This document shows positions 1-8,233 of a stretch of DNA of 62,495 nt, piece by piece. The stretch comes from JAGNZR01 sp051648485. Its GTDB lineage: Bacteria; Fusobacteriota; Fusobacteriia; Fusobacteriales; Fusobacteriaceae. The first letter of the stretch is position 1. Every line of letters begins with the position of its first letter. The notes under the pieces were generated by a model. It searched no databases. It had not been told where the DNA came from and worked only from the letters and a program-made list of their open reading frames with translations. The position numbers were made by a program, and so were the translations under genes. The stretch spans positions 1 through 62,495 of the forward strand of contig JBOFFH010000112.1 of the NCBI GenBank assembly GCA_051648485.1, written 5' to 3'.

Positions 1-382
1 CTTCTCCTTCTATTTTTTTCTTTTCCAATCTAGAACTTTCTATATATTCAAAACCATAGTTTTTTAATTTTTTCTCAAAATTAATTTTAAAAACAGAAGC
101 ATTATCATAAATAAATAAATATTCTTTTTGTTTTTTTGAGCTTTCAGATTCATTTTCTCTACTTTTTATAAATATTATTTTTTCTTCTAAAATTTTTTTC
201 TTAGAATTACTTTCTTCTACTTTACTCATTAACTGTTCTAAATCTATTTTTTGATTTTTTATAGACATAATATTTCCAAAAATAAAAAAACATAAAAAAA
301 TAATTATTCCAATAAAAAACATTAATTTATATCTTATATTTTTTTGCAAAATTTCTACTATATTATTTATCTTTTCCTTCAT
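1..382 (-). CDS. PilO/GspM-like pilus assembly protein (partial, 3' end outside window)
   Basis: The gene starts with ATG at 382 and runs off the left edge, leaving about 127 codons. The visible protein has a short cytoplasmic N-terminus, one membrane helix at about residues 20-38, then a charged, Lys/Glu-rich, probably coiled-coil periplasmic stretch. This layout is typical of PilO or GspM, which pair with PilN or GspL in the inner-membrane alignment platform of type IV pili and type II secretion systems. The ATG lies 3 nt after the stop of the PilN/GspL-like gene, so the two are translationally adjacent. Sequence identity to PilO is not obvious by eye; the call rests mainly on topology and position. 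Confidence 0.5.
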   Translation of the reverse strand, partial: MKEKINNIVEILQKNIRYKLMFFIGIIIFLCFFIFGNIMSIKNQKIDLEQLMSKVEESNSKKKILEEKIIFIKSRENESESSKKQKEYLFIYDNASVFKINFEKKLKNYGFEYIESSRLEKKKIEGE

Positions 383-385
383 AAT

Positions 386-1201
386 TTATTCCTTTATTGT
401 AAAATCAAATATAAATTTAAAATATAAATTTTCTTTTTTAATAAAATCATTATTGATATTTTCAAAATTTTCATATAAATTTTTTTCAAATTTATATATT
501 TCTTCAAGTTTTTTAGCCGAACCTTTTATTTTTATTTTATTATCATTTATTTCTATACTCTGGATGTTTATTTTTTCTAAAGCTCTTTCTATATCATTTA
601 ATATAGCATCCATTTTTTTATTATCTAAAAATTCGAGATTTTCAGATTCGTTTTTTTCTAAACTATTTTCTAAAGAACTTTTTAAAAACATCTCTTCTAA
701 TTTATTTATCACTTCATAAGTGTAATTCAGTTGATTTTTTTCTAATTGCACTTTCTTTCCAATATTTATTTTTGTAATTTGAGAAAAAATAAATATTATA
801 AGTAATATTCCAAAAATAATAATGGTAACTATTTTTTCTTCTTTTTTAAAAATGATTTCTTTTTTTTCTTGCTTATACTCTTCTCTTAAAAAATTTTTAT
901 TGATTATTTCAGGAAAAAATTCTTCTATCAAATAAATTCCTTCTAACTTTATTTTTTCTTTTGAGCATTTTTCTAAAAATTCTTCTATTATTTCTCTTGA
1001 TAAAGCAAAGAAATATCTTTCTTCAAAATCAATAACATATTCAAACTCATTATAAATCTCTTCGTCAAAAAATTCTTTACTTTCTCCTATAAAGATTCCT
1101 TTTTCAACAAATATTTTAAGACTTTTACCCTTGTATTTTGGTATTAATTCTTGAAACTCATCTAAAGAGTTAATTGTTAATTTTTCTTCTTGTTTTTTCA
1201 A
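386..1201 (-). CDS. PilN/GspL-like inner-membrane pilus assembly protein
   Basis: A 271-residue protein with an acidic cytoplasmic domain (about 1-125), a single membrane helix (about 126-145, rich in Ile/Phe) and a periplasmic part with coiled-coil character followed by a small alpha/beta-like domain. A cytoplasmic domain plus one helix plus a periplasmic domain is the architecture of GspL or of a fused PilM/PilN. Those proteins link the assembly ATPase to the platform of a type II secretion system or type IV pilus. The start overlaps the preceding PilX/GspK-like gene by 4 nt, indicating one operon. No ATPase motif is seen, and the cytoplasmic domain is too divergent to assign firmly. Confidence 0.5.
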   Translation of the reverse strand: MKKQEEKLTINSLDEFQELIPKYKGKSLKIFVEKGIFIGESKEFFDEEIYNEFEYVIDFEERYFFALSREIIEEFLEKCSKEKIKLEGIYLIEEFFPEIINKNFLREEYKQEKKEIIFKKEEKIVTIIIFGILLIIFIFSQITKINIGKKVQLEKNQLNYTYEVINKLEEMFLKSSLENSLEKNESENLEFLDNKKMDAILNDIERALEKINIQSIEINDNKIKIKGSAKKLEEIYKFEKNLYENFENINNDFIKKENLYFKFIFDFTIKE

Positions 1202-1752
1202 TAAATAAAATCTCCCTCCACTTTAAACTTGTTTATAATATCCTCTTCCAAATCACACCCTAATTCTTTTTCTTTTTTTTTACAATTTAATAAAATTTCA
1301 TCAGTCGTCAATTTCACTTCTAAGTAATCTTCATCTTTATCATTTTTTATCAAAATTTTCTTTTCAAAAACAAATGTTATCAAATAATTTTGTTCTTTAT
1401 AAATTTCTTCGAAATTGTGAGAACTATTTTTTATGTAATATCCACCTAAACTTTTTTCAGATTCAAAATTTTTATTCCATATTTCTTGTCTTGTTGCATT
1501 CAAAAAAACATACTCTTCTAAGCTATTTATTTCACCCATTAAAATATAGTTATCAAGAGTTTCAAACTCATAAAACACAACAGAACTCAATGTGCTCATT
1601 TTTTCCCTATCTTCTATCCTTTGATTATAAAACTTTGAAACATTAAAGATACTCTCTATTTTTATTTTCATTAATGATAATATAGCTAACAAAACAAACA
1701 TTACTAATAATGTTAATTGAAATACAACTCCTGATTTTTTATAATTTTTCAT
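1198..1752 (-). CDS. PilX/GspK-like minor pseudopilin component
   Basis: A 184-residue protein that begins with a few basic residues, then Ser-Gly and a long hydrophobic helix (about 8-30), as in class III signal peptides. Unlike the neighbouring pseudopilins it has no Glu at position +5 after the predicted Gly cleavage site, a trait of GspK/PilX-type tip pseudopilins. The rest is an acidic, Cys-containing globular part with two Cys near the C-terminus. It overlaps the upstream pseudopilin gene by 4 nt and the downstream PilN-like gene by 4 nt. The role is inferred from the signal and the cluster. Confidence 0.5.
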   Translation of the reverse strand: MKNYKKSGVVFQLTLLVMFVLLAILSLMKIKIESIFNVSKFYNQRIEDREKMSTLSSVVFYEFETLDNYILMGEINSLEEYVFLNATRQEIWNKNFESEKSLGGYYIKNSSHNFEEIYKEQNYLITFVFEKKILIKNDKDEDYLEVKLTTDEILLNCKKKEKELGCDLEEDIINKFKVEGDFIY

Positions 1753-2390
1753 AACACATCATTTTTTAATAAAATTTCTTTGTAATTTTTGTTTTTATTT
1801 GTTTTTATTTCTACTTCTATTCCTCCGACAACTTCTTTAAAACTCATACTTTCTATATTTGAATTTAAAATTTCTTCTTTTCCTAGTTTTAAAACTTCTT
1901 CTCTATTTCCTTCAATAAAATTTTCTCGTCCTTTTACAAATCTTATTTGATTGTTGTTTTTACCATTTAAAGAATTTTTGAAAAATCTATAAATATAGAA
2001 TTGATTTTTTATAATTATTTTTTCTCCTATACAAATTTCTGGAATTTCTATATAAATAGAATCTCCCTTTTCATTATTTTTTAATATATATTGTGAAATA
2101 TTTAAATTTTGATTACTTAAAATTTTATTTTCTAACTTTAAAATTGCTATTCCTTTATTTTTTATAGGATAATTACTTTGCTCTTTCATTTCGATAGTAG
2201 TTGCAAAAATTAAATTACCTATATTTTCTAATAAAACTAAAATTTCTTTTTCTGAACTTATTTCATCAAAAAAATTATTTGTATAACTATAAAATTTAAA
2301 AAAAGGATAAGAAGCTGATAAAAGAATTGTCATTAAAACTACACTTACTATTGTTTCTAAAATAGTAAATCCTTTATTTTTTGTCATCAC
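1749..2390 (-). CDS. Type IV prepilin-like protein (PilW/GspJ-like pseudopilin)
   Basis: A 213-residue protein with a textbook prepilin leader: basic residues, then Lys-Gly followed by Phe-Thr-Ile-Leu-Glu, with the Glu at +5 and a hydrophobic helix of about 20 residues. A prepilin peptidase would cleave after the Gly and the mature helix would pack into a pilus or pseudopilus. The length and its place among other pseudopilins fit PilW/GspJ-type minor subunits. Two adjacent ATG codons are possible starts. It overlaps the previous pseudopilin gene by 17 nt and the next gene by 4 nt, so it is co-transcribed and probably translationally coupled. Confidence 0.7.
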   Translation of the reverse strand: MMTKNKGFTILETIVSVVLMTILLSASYPFFKFYSYTNNFFDEISSEKEILVLLENIGNLIFATTIEMKEQSNYPIKNKGIAILKLENKILSNQNLNISQYILKNNEKGDSIYIEIPEICIGEKIIIKNQFYIYRFFKNSLNGKNNNQIRFVKGRENFIEGNREEVLKLGKEEILNSNIESMSFKEVVGGIEVEIKTNKNKNYKEILLKNDVL

Positions 2391-2736
2391 CCTTTTCTCC
2401 TTTTTTATATCGATCTTTAATATTAGTATTTTCTATTTTGGGAAAAATTATTTTATTTATTCTTTGATTTTTATCTTTTATTAAAATAATTTTAACTTCT
2501 TCAGAAAAAACTCCTATTCCTAGCCCTAAACTCGTTTTTTTCCCTTCTAATAAATTTTGATTATAACCTTTTATTAATTCTAATTTTATTTCTAATAGTT
2601 CTATATTTTTTATTGTTTCACTTATTTTTTTTAATCGAATGTATTGATTTATCTGTTTAGTCAAAGGATTTAAAATCAAAGAAAATAAAAATATAGATAT
2701 CAAAACTTCTACAATTATGTAACCTTTTTTTTTCAT
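2374..2736 (-). CDS. Type IV prepilin-like protein (small pseudopilin, GspI/PilV-like)
   Basis: A 120-residue protein starting with three Lys, then Gly-Tyr-Ile-Ile-Val-Glu and a hydrophobic helix, which is the prepilin cleavage signature with Glu at +5. The short mature domain (about 90 residues) matches GspI/PilV-size minor pseudopilins. It lies 4 nt after the GspF/PilC-like gene and overlaps the next pseudopilin, so it belongs to the same operon. The last residues are Lys/Asp-rich because the reading frame runs into the ribosome-binding region of the next gene. Confidence 0.65.
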   Translation of the reverse strand: MKKKGYIIVEVLISIFLFSLILNPLTKQINQYIRLKKISETIKNIELLEIKLELIKGYNQNLLEGKKTSLGLGIGVFSEEVKIILIKDKNQRINKIIFPKIENTNIKDRYKKGEKGDDKK

Positions 2737-2740
2737 AATA

Positions 2741-3940
2741 TCATCCCAAGTAACTTTCTATATCAAAAATTGGTAAGTATATTCCTATCAAAACTCCACC
2801 TAGCATTATTCCTAATATTATTATTAAAATTGGTTCTAGTAAAGTCATAAAATATCTTAACTTTTCATTTAATTTATTTTCTAAAAAATCAATATTTTTT
2901 TTTAGCATTTCTAATAAATTTCCACTTTTTTCACCAATAGAAATCAAAGTTAAAGTTAAAGTATCAAAAAATAAACTATTTTTTAGTGCTTCTTCCAAAC
3001 TAGAACCTATTTTCAATGAATTTTTTATTTCGATAATTTCAGTTTTTAAAAGTGTGTTACTTTCTTCTTTTATTATTAAATCTAAAGTTTTTAAAATAGA
3101 TATCCCTGATTTTAACAATATATATATTGCTCTCAATATTTTTAATATATGATAATTACTATAAATCTCTTTTATCAAAGGTAACTTAAGCATTATATAA
3201 GATAAATATATTTTCTGATTTTTAAAAAATTTTATCTTTTTTATAAAAAAGAACAAACTTATAATAAAAATAAGTATTTCTAAAAAATAATTTTTTATAT
3301 TTTCAGACACTAATAGCATTTTTCTTGTTAATTTAGGTAATTTTTCTAAATTTTGTTGAAAATTCTCAACAAATTTTGGTAAAATAAAAACCAATAAAAA
3401 TAAAATAAGAAATAATGTTGTTATAAAAACTAGTGTTGGATAAATCAAGATTTTTTTTATTTCTTTTTTCATCTTTTCATTTTTTTCTAATCTTAAGCTT
3501 AATTCTTTTAAAGAAGAGTGTAAATTTCCACTTATTTCACCCATTGCTACAACATTTATATATATGGGTTTAAATATGTTTTCATTTTCTTTTATTCCAT
3601 CTTTGAAACTTTTTCCTTGAGATATTCCTCTTAAAATACTCTCAACTAAATCTTTTGTTTTCTTCTTTTGAATTAAATCTTTTTGTATCTCTAAACTTTT
3701 TTTTATACTAATTCCACTTTCTAGCATAATTGAAAGTTGGTATGTCAATTCTATTAATTCTTTATTACTTATTTTTTTAAATTTATAAAAAAAAATATTT
3801 TCTTTTTTTATATTAGCTTTTATTAAAATTAAATTTTCTATTTTAAGTTTTTTTCTTAGATCATTTTTATCCTCTGCATCTATTTCTCCTATTATTTTAC
3901 CTTTAAATTGTGAATATGCTTCATAAATATATTTTTTCAT
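2741..3940 (-). CDS. GspF/PilC-family inner-membrane platform protein
   Basis: About 399 residues, the normal GspF/PilC length. It has two copies of the T2SF domain (roughly residues 60-180 and 260-385), each ending in a membrane helix, with a third hydrophobic segment near 165-195. The hallmark Ser-Gly-hydrophobic and Gly-Glu-X-Ser/Thr-Gly motifs (for example MGEISGNL and SIGEKSGNLLEML) are present in both halves. It anchors the assembly ATPase in the inner membrane. I chose the ATG at 3940, which has a GAGG box 6 nt upstream; an in-frame ATG at 3952 lacks one. No GspE/PilB ATPase is seen here; it may lie beyond position 1. Confidence 0.85.
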   Translation of the reverse strand: MKKYIYEAYSQFKGKIIGEIDAEDKNDLRKKLKIENLILIKANIKKENIFFYKFKKISNKELIELTYQLSIMLESGISIKKSLEIQKDLIQKKKTKDLVESILRGISQGKSFKDGIKENENIFKPIYINVVAMGEISGNLHSSLKELSLRLEKNEKMKKEIKKILIYPTLVFITTLFLILFLLVFILPKFVENFQQNLEKLPKLTRKMLLVSENIKNYFLEILIFIISLFFFIKKIKFFKNQKIYLSYIMLKLPLIKEIYSNYHILKILRAIYILLKSGISILKTLDLIIKEESNTLLKTEIIEIKNSLKIGSSLEEALKNSLFFDTLTLTLISIGEKSGNLLEMLKKNIDFLENKLNEKLRYFMTLLEPILIIILGIMLGGVLIGIYLPIFDIESYLG

Positions 3941-3958
3941 AAATTTCCTCATTTTATT

Positions 3959-4225
3959 TTAAAAACTACATTTTTGTATTTCTATAAAAGGTAAGTAGTG
4001 TGAAGAAAAAATTTTAAACCAAGATTTTTTTTGATTTTTTTTAGTAATTACTAAAATAGAATTTATTTTTTTAGTATCAAGATTTTTTATCTCTATTTCT
4101 ATTTCTAAAATCTTGAATTTTTCATTTGGATACTCTATTTTATATTCATCAATATTTATCAAATTTGTAGGATATGATATTTTTTCTCTAATAAAAAATA
4201 TCAAAATAATTAAAAAAAATTTCAT
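3959..4225 (-). CDS. Small exported protein of unknown function in pseudopilus operon
   Basis: An 88-residue protein with a hydrophobic N-terminus (Phe/Leu/Ile-rich, about residues 2-13) that looks like a signal peptide or anchor, then a short acidic/basic domain ending in a Cys near the C-terminus. An AAGGAGTG box lies just before its ATG, so it is probably translated. It sits between a pseudopilin and the GspF/PilC-like gene with gaps of 1 and 18 nt, so it is in the operon. I do not recognise the family; a periplasmic accessory role in pseudopilus assembly is only a guess. Confidence 0.55.
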   Translation of the reverse strand: MKFFLIILIFFIREKISYPTNLINIDEYKIEYPNEKFKILEIEIEIKNLDTKKINSILVITKKNQKKSWFKIFSSHYLPFIEIQKCSF

Positions 4226-4226
4226 T

Positions 4227-4795
4227 TCACTCCTTTTTCCATCCTAAATGATTTTTAGCATTATTAGAAATATTGTAGTCATATATATTTTTATAATCCG
4301 CTTCTTTAGCATCTATATTTTTATATAGATTTATACTTAAATATTTTAATTGAGAAAAAGTATAAAATGTTATTCTATATTTCGCCACATCACTTTTTCC
4401 AAAAATATAAATAGAAAATGCATGAGACATATTTCCCGTATAATTCATATTAGTACTTAATAACTCTGATTTTGCATCTTCTCTAGGAATTTTATATCTT
4501 ATATTTTTTGGTAACTTTAGCGTTTCTAATGTTGTAATCCCGTATTTAAAAACTACTTCTTTGTTTACAAGGTTCATATCTATTTTATAGTTTTTTCTTT
4601 CATAATAAGATAAATCTCTATATTTGCTAAATGTTCTTATTATTTTTATATTAGCTTCTGTAATTTCATAATTCTCTTTAATTTTCTTATAATTTAATTG
4701 AAAATTGTAAAAAAAAATAGAAATAATAAAAAGAGAAATTATTACTTCATAAATTGATGTTCCTTTTTTCTTGTTGATTTCTTTTTTTTTAACAT
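4227..4795 (-). CDS. Pseudopilin with apparent start-region frameshift (A9 run)
   Basis: The frame ending at 4227 is open back to a stop at 4812-4814 and encodes a prepilin: KKKG followed by TSIYE (Glu at +5), a hydrophobic helix, then about 150 residues. No ATG, GTG or TTG lies in that frame before the prepilin signal. The only good start, ATG at 4795 with GGAAG upstream, is one base out of frame because of an A9 run (4782-4790 on the plus strand as T9). One extra A would give MLKKKEINKKKG-TSIYE. The cause could be a sequencing or assembly error, a real mutation or programmed slippage. An internal in-frame ATG at 4577 would remove the whole prepilin signal and is unlikely to be the true start. 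Confidence 0.6.
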
Positions 4796-5793
4796 AGATC
4801 TTCCAATTTTTTTATTTGATCCATTGTACCCATAACTAATAATCTATCTTTCAAATTTAATACAGTACTTGCTTTAGGATTTATTAATAATTCTTCATCT
4901 CTTTCTATTCCAATCACAATAATTCCGATTTTTTTAGGCAATTCTGCATATGATAAAGCATTATTTGTAAATTTTGATTTTTCAGTTATTAATATTCTTG
5001 CTAAATTTAAATCTTTAGCATTTTTATAAGTGTCGACCATATCTTGAAACGAAAGTAAATTGCTTTCTATTGCCATAGAATATATTCTATCACCCGTTAC
5101 ATCGAATGAAGACAATATTTTGGTAGCACCTACTTTTTTTAACTTTTCATAATTAGAATAGTCGTTTATTCTAGTTATTACTTTTATTTTAGGGTTAAGA
5201 AGTTTTCCACTCATAGTTATAAAAAGATTTCCAGTATCATCTGATAATACTGGAATAAGAGTTCCTGATCTTTCTATTCCTGCATTTATTAAAACAGAAT
5301 CTTCTGTTGCATCTCCTAAAATATAAAGAGGAGGATTTGTATATTTTTTTTTAAGCATTTCTATTACTTCTGGGTTTTTTTCAATAATCAAGAATTCTAA
5401 ATTTGAATTTCTAAAATTTTCAACAATTCTTTCTCCTGTTCTACCATACCCAACTATTATAAAATGATTTTGTAATTTATTAATTTTATTATTCATTTTC
5501 ACATCCTTAAAATATTTTTTTAACTCTCCTTCTATTATTAAAGAAGTCAAAGTACTTATTGAATAAATATAAACTGTTAATCCAGCAAAAATTAAAATTG
5601 ATGTAAAAATTTTTCCTGAATCACTTAGCGGAACCACTTCTGAAAATCCTACTGTTCCTAATGTTATAGAAGTCATATAAAATGAATTTAACAAACTATA
5701 TTCTTCTATCCAAAAAAAACCCGAGACACCTATTATAAAAACAAGAAAAAAGCCCAATAAAGAATTTATAAATTTTTTCAATTGTGTTATCAT
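4789..5793 (-). CDS. Two-helix potassium channel with RCK (TrkA-N/TrkA-C) domains
   Basis: A 334-residue protein. Residues 1-90 contain two membrane helices flanking a pore loop with the filter-like sequence TLGTVGF (Phe in place of the usual Tyr). Residues about 110-230 form a TrkA-N (RCK) nucleotide-binding domain with the Rossmann motif VGYGRTGERIVENF, and the last ~80 residues resemble TrkA-C. Such proteins gate K+ flux in response to ligands such as NAD(H), ATP, c-di-AMP or Ca2+. The ATG has a CAGGAGG box upstream. Its last codons overlap the start region of the pseudopilin gene, but a functional link to pili is not evident. Confidence 0.85.
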   Translation of the reverse strand: MITQLKKFINSLLGFFLVFIIGVSGFFWIEEYSLLNSFYMTSITLGTVGFSEVVPLSDSGKIFTSILIFAGLTVYIYSISTLTSLIIEGELKKYFKDVKMNNKINKLQNHFIIVGYGRTGERIVENFRNSNLEFLIIEKNPEVIEMLKKKYTNPPLYILGDATEDSVLINAGIERSGTLIPVLSDDTGNLFITMSGKLLNPKIKVITRINDYSNYEKLKKVGATKILSSFDVTGDRIYSMAIESNLLSFQDMVDTYKNAKDLNLARILITEKSKFTNNALSYAELPKKIGIIVIGIERDEELLINPKASTVLNLKDRLLVMGTMDQIKKLEDLC

Positions 5794-5869
5794 TTTTTTA
5801 AGCCTCCTGAGCTTTCACTTCTATTCTTTAATTATACTTTTTTTTTAAAAATATCCAAATTTTCTAAAA

Positions 5870-5905
5870 AATAAAAAAAAGAAACTTAGAAAATCTAAAC
5901 TTCTT
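5870..5905 (-). terminator. Intrinsic terminator after EIIC-like gene
   Basis: An imperfect inverted repeat (GAAGTTTAGA / TCTAAGTTTC on the minus strand, including a G-U pair) is followed by a run of T on the minus strand at about 5873-5880. It lies directly downstream of the EIIC-like stop codon and upstream of the channel gene, separating the two units. Confidence 0.7.
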
Positions 5906-5914
5906 TTTGTCTTT

Positions 5915-6934
5915 TTAAAATTTTATTTTCAAATCATTTTCTTTTATAATACCAAATTTTCTAAAAATATTTCCTATAAAAAAAGTAATTATTGCTGGCA
6001 AAATAAAATGTAACAATATAATTATCAAGTATATTTTTTTATTACTAATTGCATTTTCCATTGCATTTATAGTTCCTATTTGACCTACTAAACCACTAGT
6101 TCCCATGCCTGCTGCTATAGGAATATTTTTTAACTTAAACACAGTTGTAGATATTGGTCCTAGTATAGCAGAAGTTATTATAGGTGGGATCCATATTTTG
6201 TAATTTTTTATTATATTAGGCATTTGAAGCATTGACGTTCCTAATCCTTGAGCTAAAAAACCTCCAAATTTATTCTCTTTATAACTCATAGTTGCAAATC
6301 CAATCATTTGTGAGCAACATCCAACTGTTGCTGCCCCTGCTGCCAATCCATTTAAACCTAACATTAGAGAAATTGCTGCACTGCTCAAAGGTAGCGTTAA
6401 TATCATTCCCATTGTCACAGAAACAAATATCCCCATATAAAAAGGATGTAGTTCTGTAAAAAAAATTATAACCTCTCCTAATTTAGTCATTAAATTCCCT
6501 ATAATCGGCCCTACAATTCCTCCAATAAAAACCCCTATTATTATAGTTAATGCCGGTGTTAAAACTATGTCTAGCTTTGTTTCTTTGGATATTAATTTAC
6601 CAAATTCAACGCCAAAAATCGTAGATATTAAAGCTCCAGCTGGTCCTCCCACAGCATTTCCTGCTGCTCCCGTAAGAACAGAACTAAAAAGTACTAAGGG
6701 AGGAGCTTTTAATCCATAAGCTACTGCAACTCCTATAGTCGCTCCTGAAAAATCTCTTGTAAGTGGCCATATAACTTCAACTAAAAATTTTATATCAAAC
6801 TTTTCACCTATTGTTTTTAAAATAGTACCTATAAGCAAGGAAGAAAATAATCCCAATGCCATAAAACTTAAAGTATCTACCAAATACCTTTTTATTGTAA
6901 ACTCAATATCTTTTTTTTTTAAAAAATCCCTCAT
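5915..6934 (-). CDS. PTS EIIC-like membrane permease (PTS_EIIC_2 family)
   Basis: A 339-residue, very hydrophobic protein with about nine to ten membrane segments and many Gly-rich turns (VGGPAGAL, LGLNGLAAGAATVGCC, AAGMGTSGLVGQIG). The pattern matches the PTS_EIIC_2 family (PF13303), membrane components related to sugar PTS transporters but usually encoded without EIIA or EIIB partners. None is found beside it here. The start has AAAAGGAGAT upstream. It probably transports a small solute, but the substrate cannot be read from sequence. A terminator follows it, and the small redoxin gene lies upstream with its own terminator in between. Confidence 0.7.
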   Translation of the reverse strand: MRDFLKKKDIEFTIKRYLVDTLSFMALGLFSSLLIGTILKTIGEKFDIKFLVEVIWPLTRDFSGATIGVAVAYGLKAPPLVLFSSVLTGAAGNAVGGPAGALISTIFGVEFGKLISKETKLDIVLTPALTIIIGVFIGGIVGPIIGNLMTKLGEVIIFFTELHPFYMGIFVSVTMGMILTLPLSSAAISLMLGLNGLAAGAATVGCCSQMIGFATMSYKENKFGGFLAQGLGTSMLQMPNIIKNYKIWIPPIITSAILGPISTTVFKLKNIPIAAGMGTSGLVGQIGTINAMENAISNKKIYLIIILLHFILPAIITFFIGNIFRKFGIIKENDLKIKF

Positions 6935-6964
6935 TTTTTATCTCCTTTTAAAAAATTTATTCAA

Positions 6965-6996
6965 CAAAAAAAAGACTCTCTTTTAAAAGAGAGTCA
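6965..6996 (-). terminator. Intrinsic terminator after redoxin gene
   Basis: A perfect palindrome, GACTCTCTTTT-AAAAGAGAGTC (6974-6995), is followed on the minus strand by an eight-base T run (6966-6973). It ends the redoxin gene transcript immediately after its stop codon at 7003. Confidence 0.85.
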
Positions 6997-7002
6997 TATA
7001 TT

Positions 7003-7263
7003 TTAGTGGTTACATCCACATCCGCATCCAGATGAATTTTTTGTTAATTCTATATATTCTTGTATTTCTTCTAGTCCTACCAAAACTTCATTTCCACTAC
7101 ATTTTGAAATTACTAATGCAGGAACTGACCTAACTCCAAACTCTCTAGCTAATTCTAGATTTTCAGTTGCATCTATATATTCTATTCCCTCTATTACTGA
7201 TAATGCTTCCTTTGCCGGTGCACAATATTGGCAAGTTGGAGTTGTAAAAAGTATTCTTCTCAT
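7003..7263 (-). CDS. Small thioredoxin/glutaredoxin-like protein with CGCGC tail
   Basis: An 86-residue thioredoxin-fold protein. The N-terminal active site is TPTCQYCAPAK (CXXC at about residues 11-14), and a cis-Pro-type motif VRSVPALVI is in the middle. It would act as a cytosolic thiol-disulfide oxidoreductase. The C-terminus ends in CGCGCNH, an unusual Cys/His cluster that could bind a metal or be a second redox site. A good ribosome-binding site (AGGAGG) precedes the ATG and a terminator follows the stop, so it is a monocistronic unit. Confidence 0.75.
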   Translation of the reverse strand: MRRILFTTPTCQYCAPAKEALSVIEGIEYIDATENLELAREFGVRSVPALVISKCSGNEVLVGLEEIQEYIELTKNSSGCGCGCNH

Positions 7264-7333
7264 AAATTCCTCCTATTTTCTATATCTCTAAAACTATAAA
7301 TACTTTAACATAGTTTACTAACTAAGTCAACTT

Positions 7334-7861
7334 TTAAAATTGTTTTTTATTCAATTCAATTATTTCTTTCCACTCTTCTATACTTTTTTTATATTTAGAA
7401 TTTTGATAAATTATTATACTAAATAATATTAAAAATATAATTGAAACAATACCTGCGATTAAACCTAATATTTTGTATATTTTAAGATAAAAATCTTGCT
7501 CTAATTCTTTTTTTTCGTTATCAGATTCTTTTTGAATTTTAATTAATTCTATTTTAAAATTTTCAACTTTTTCATTTAATTCATTTAAAAGAATGTTTTT
7601 GTCAGCTATCACTTTATTCAAAATTTCGAATTTTGTTTCATTTAATTTTAATATTGGTTGAATTTCTTCATATTTTGCTTTTAAATTTTCTATTTCTTTT
7701 TCTTGAATATCTATTCGATAATTTATTTTTTCGTTTGTCTCAAATTCTTGTATACCTAATTCTGAAAGAAAAGGTTGTTCTACATTTGATAAAATTACAT
7801 CTTCTGTTTCCCCTGTTATTATTAAGACATTCAATAAAAAAATTAAGATTATTTTTATCAT
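7334..7861 (-). CDS. Membrane-anchored coiled-coil protein of unknown function
   Basis: A 175-residue protein with an N-terminal hydrophobic signal-like segment (about 3-16), a long Glu/Lys/Leu/Ile-rich coiled coil (about 45-135) and a C-terminal membrane helix (about 137-160) followed by a short basic cytoplasmic tail. This places the coiled coil outside the cytoplasm and the tail inside. It follows the zinc-ribbon gene after 12 nt and is probably co-transcribed with it and aroE. I do not recognise the family. Low-complexity composition makes homology hard to judge by eye. Confidence 0.5.
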   Translation of the reverse strand: MIKIILIFLLNVLIITGETEDVILSNVEQPFLSELGIQEFETNEKINYRIDIQEKEIENLKAKYEEIQPILKLNETKFEILNKVIADKNILLNELNEKVENFKIELIKIQKESDNEKKELEQDFYLKIYKILGLIAGIVSIIFLILFSIIIYQNSKYKKSIEEWKEIIELNKKQF

Positions 7862-7873
7862 TCCATTATTCTC

Positions 7874-8233
7874 CTATCTTTTTTTAAATAAATTTTTTCT
7901 GAAAAATCCTTTATCTGCTTTTTTCATTTTTTTTTCTTCGTTTTGTTCTTTATGATAGTTTGACCAAGAAGGATCTCTTTTCATATTTTCTTTTACGCTT
8001 TTCATATATTTATAAGTAGATACAGCATTTCTATATTTTGTTTTTATATTATAAATAGAATCATTGAAAGTTTCTTTTATAGCAGAAAAAAAAGATTTTA
8101 TTTTCAAAAAAATAGATTTTAATCTTGTTAAATTATAAATATCTTTGCAATGTGGACATCTATACTTGGCTGGATTAAATCCTATTTTCATTTTTTTTCC
8201 ACACTTTTCACAATTCACTATTACTTTTTTCAT
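7874..8233 (-). CDS. Zinc-ribbon protein of unknown function
   Basis: A 119-residue basic protein. The N-terminal 35 residues contain CEKCGKKMKIGFNPAKYRCPHC, that is CX2C...CX2C, a zinc ribbon like those that open many uncharacterised bacterial proteins and some prepilin-associated or nucleic-acid-binding factors. The rest is Lys/Phe-rich and probably helical, with no membrane segment. It overlaps the 3' end of the shikimate dehydrogenase gene by 4 nt, so it is translationally coupled to it. The function is unknown. Confidence 0.55.
   Translation of the reverse strand: MKKVIVNCEKCGKKMKIGFNPAKYRCPHCKDIYNLTRLKSIFLKIKSFFSAIKETFNDSIYNIKTKYRNAVSTYKYMKSVKENMKRDPSWSNYHKEQNEEKKMKKADKGFFRKNLFKKR

Noticed and set aside
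453..719. Many open frames on the strand opposite to the genes (for example plus-strand frames in the left half).
   Set aside because: They are shadows of minus-strand genes, lack ribosome-binding sites and have biased Phe/Leu/Ser composition.
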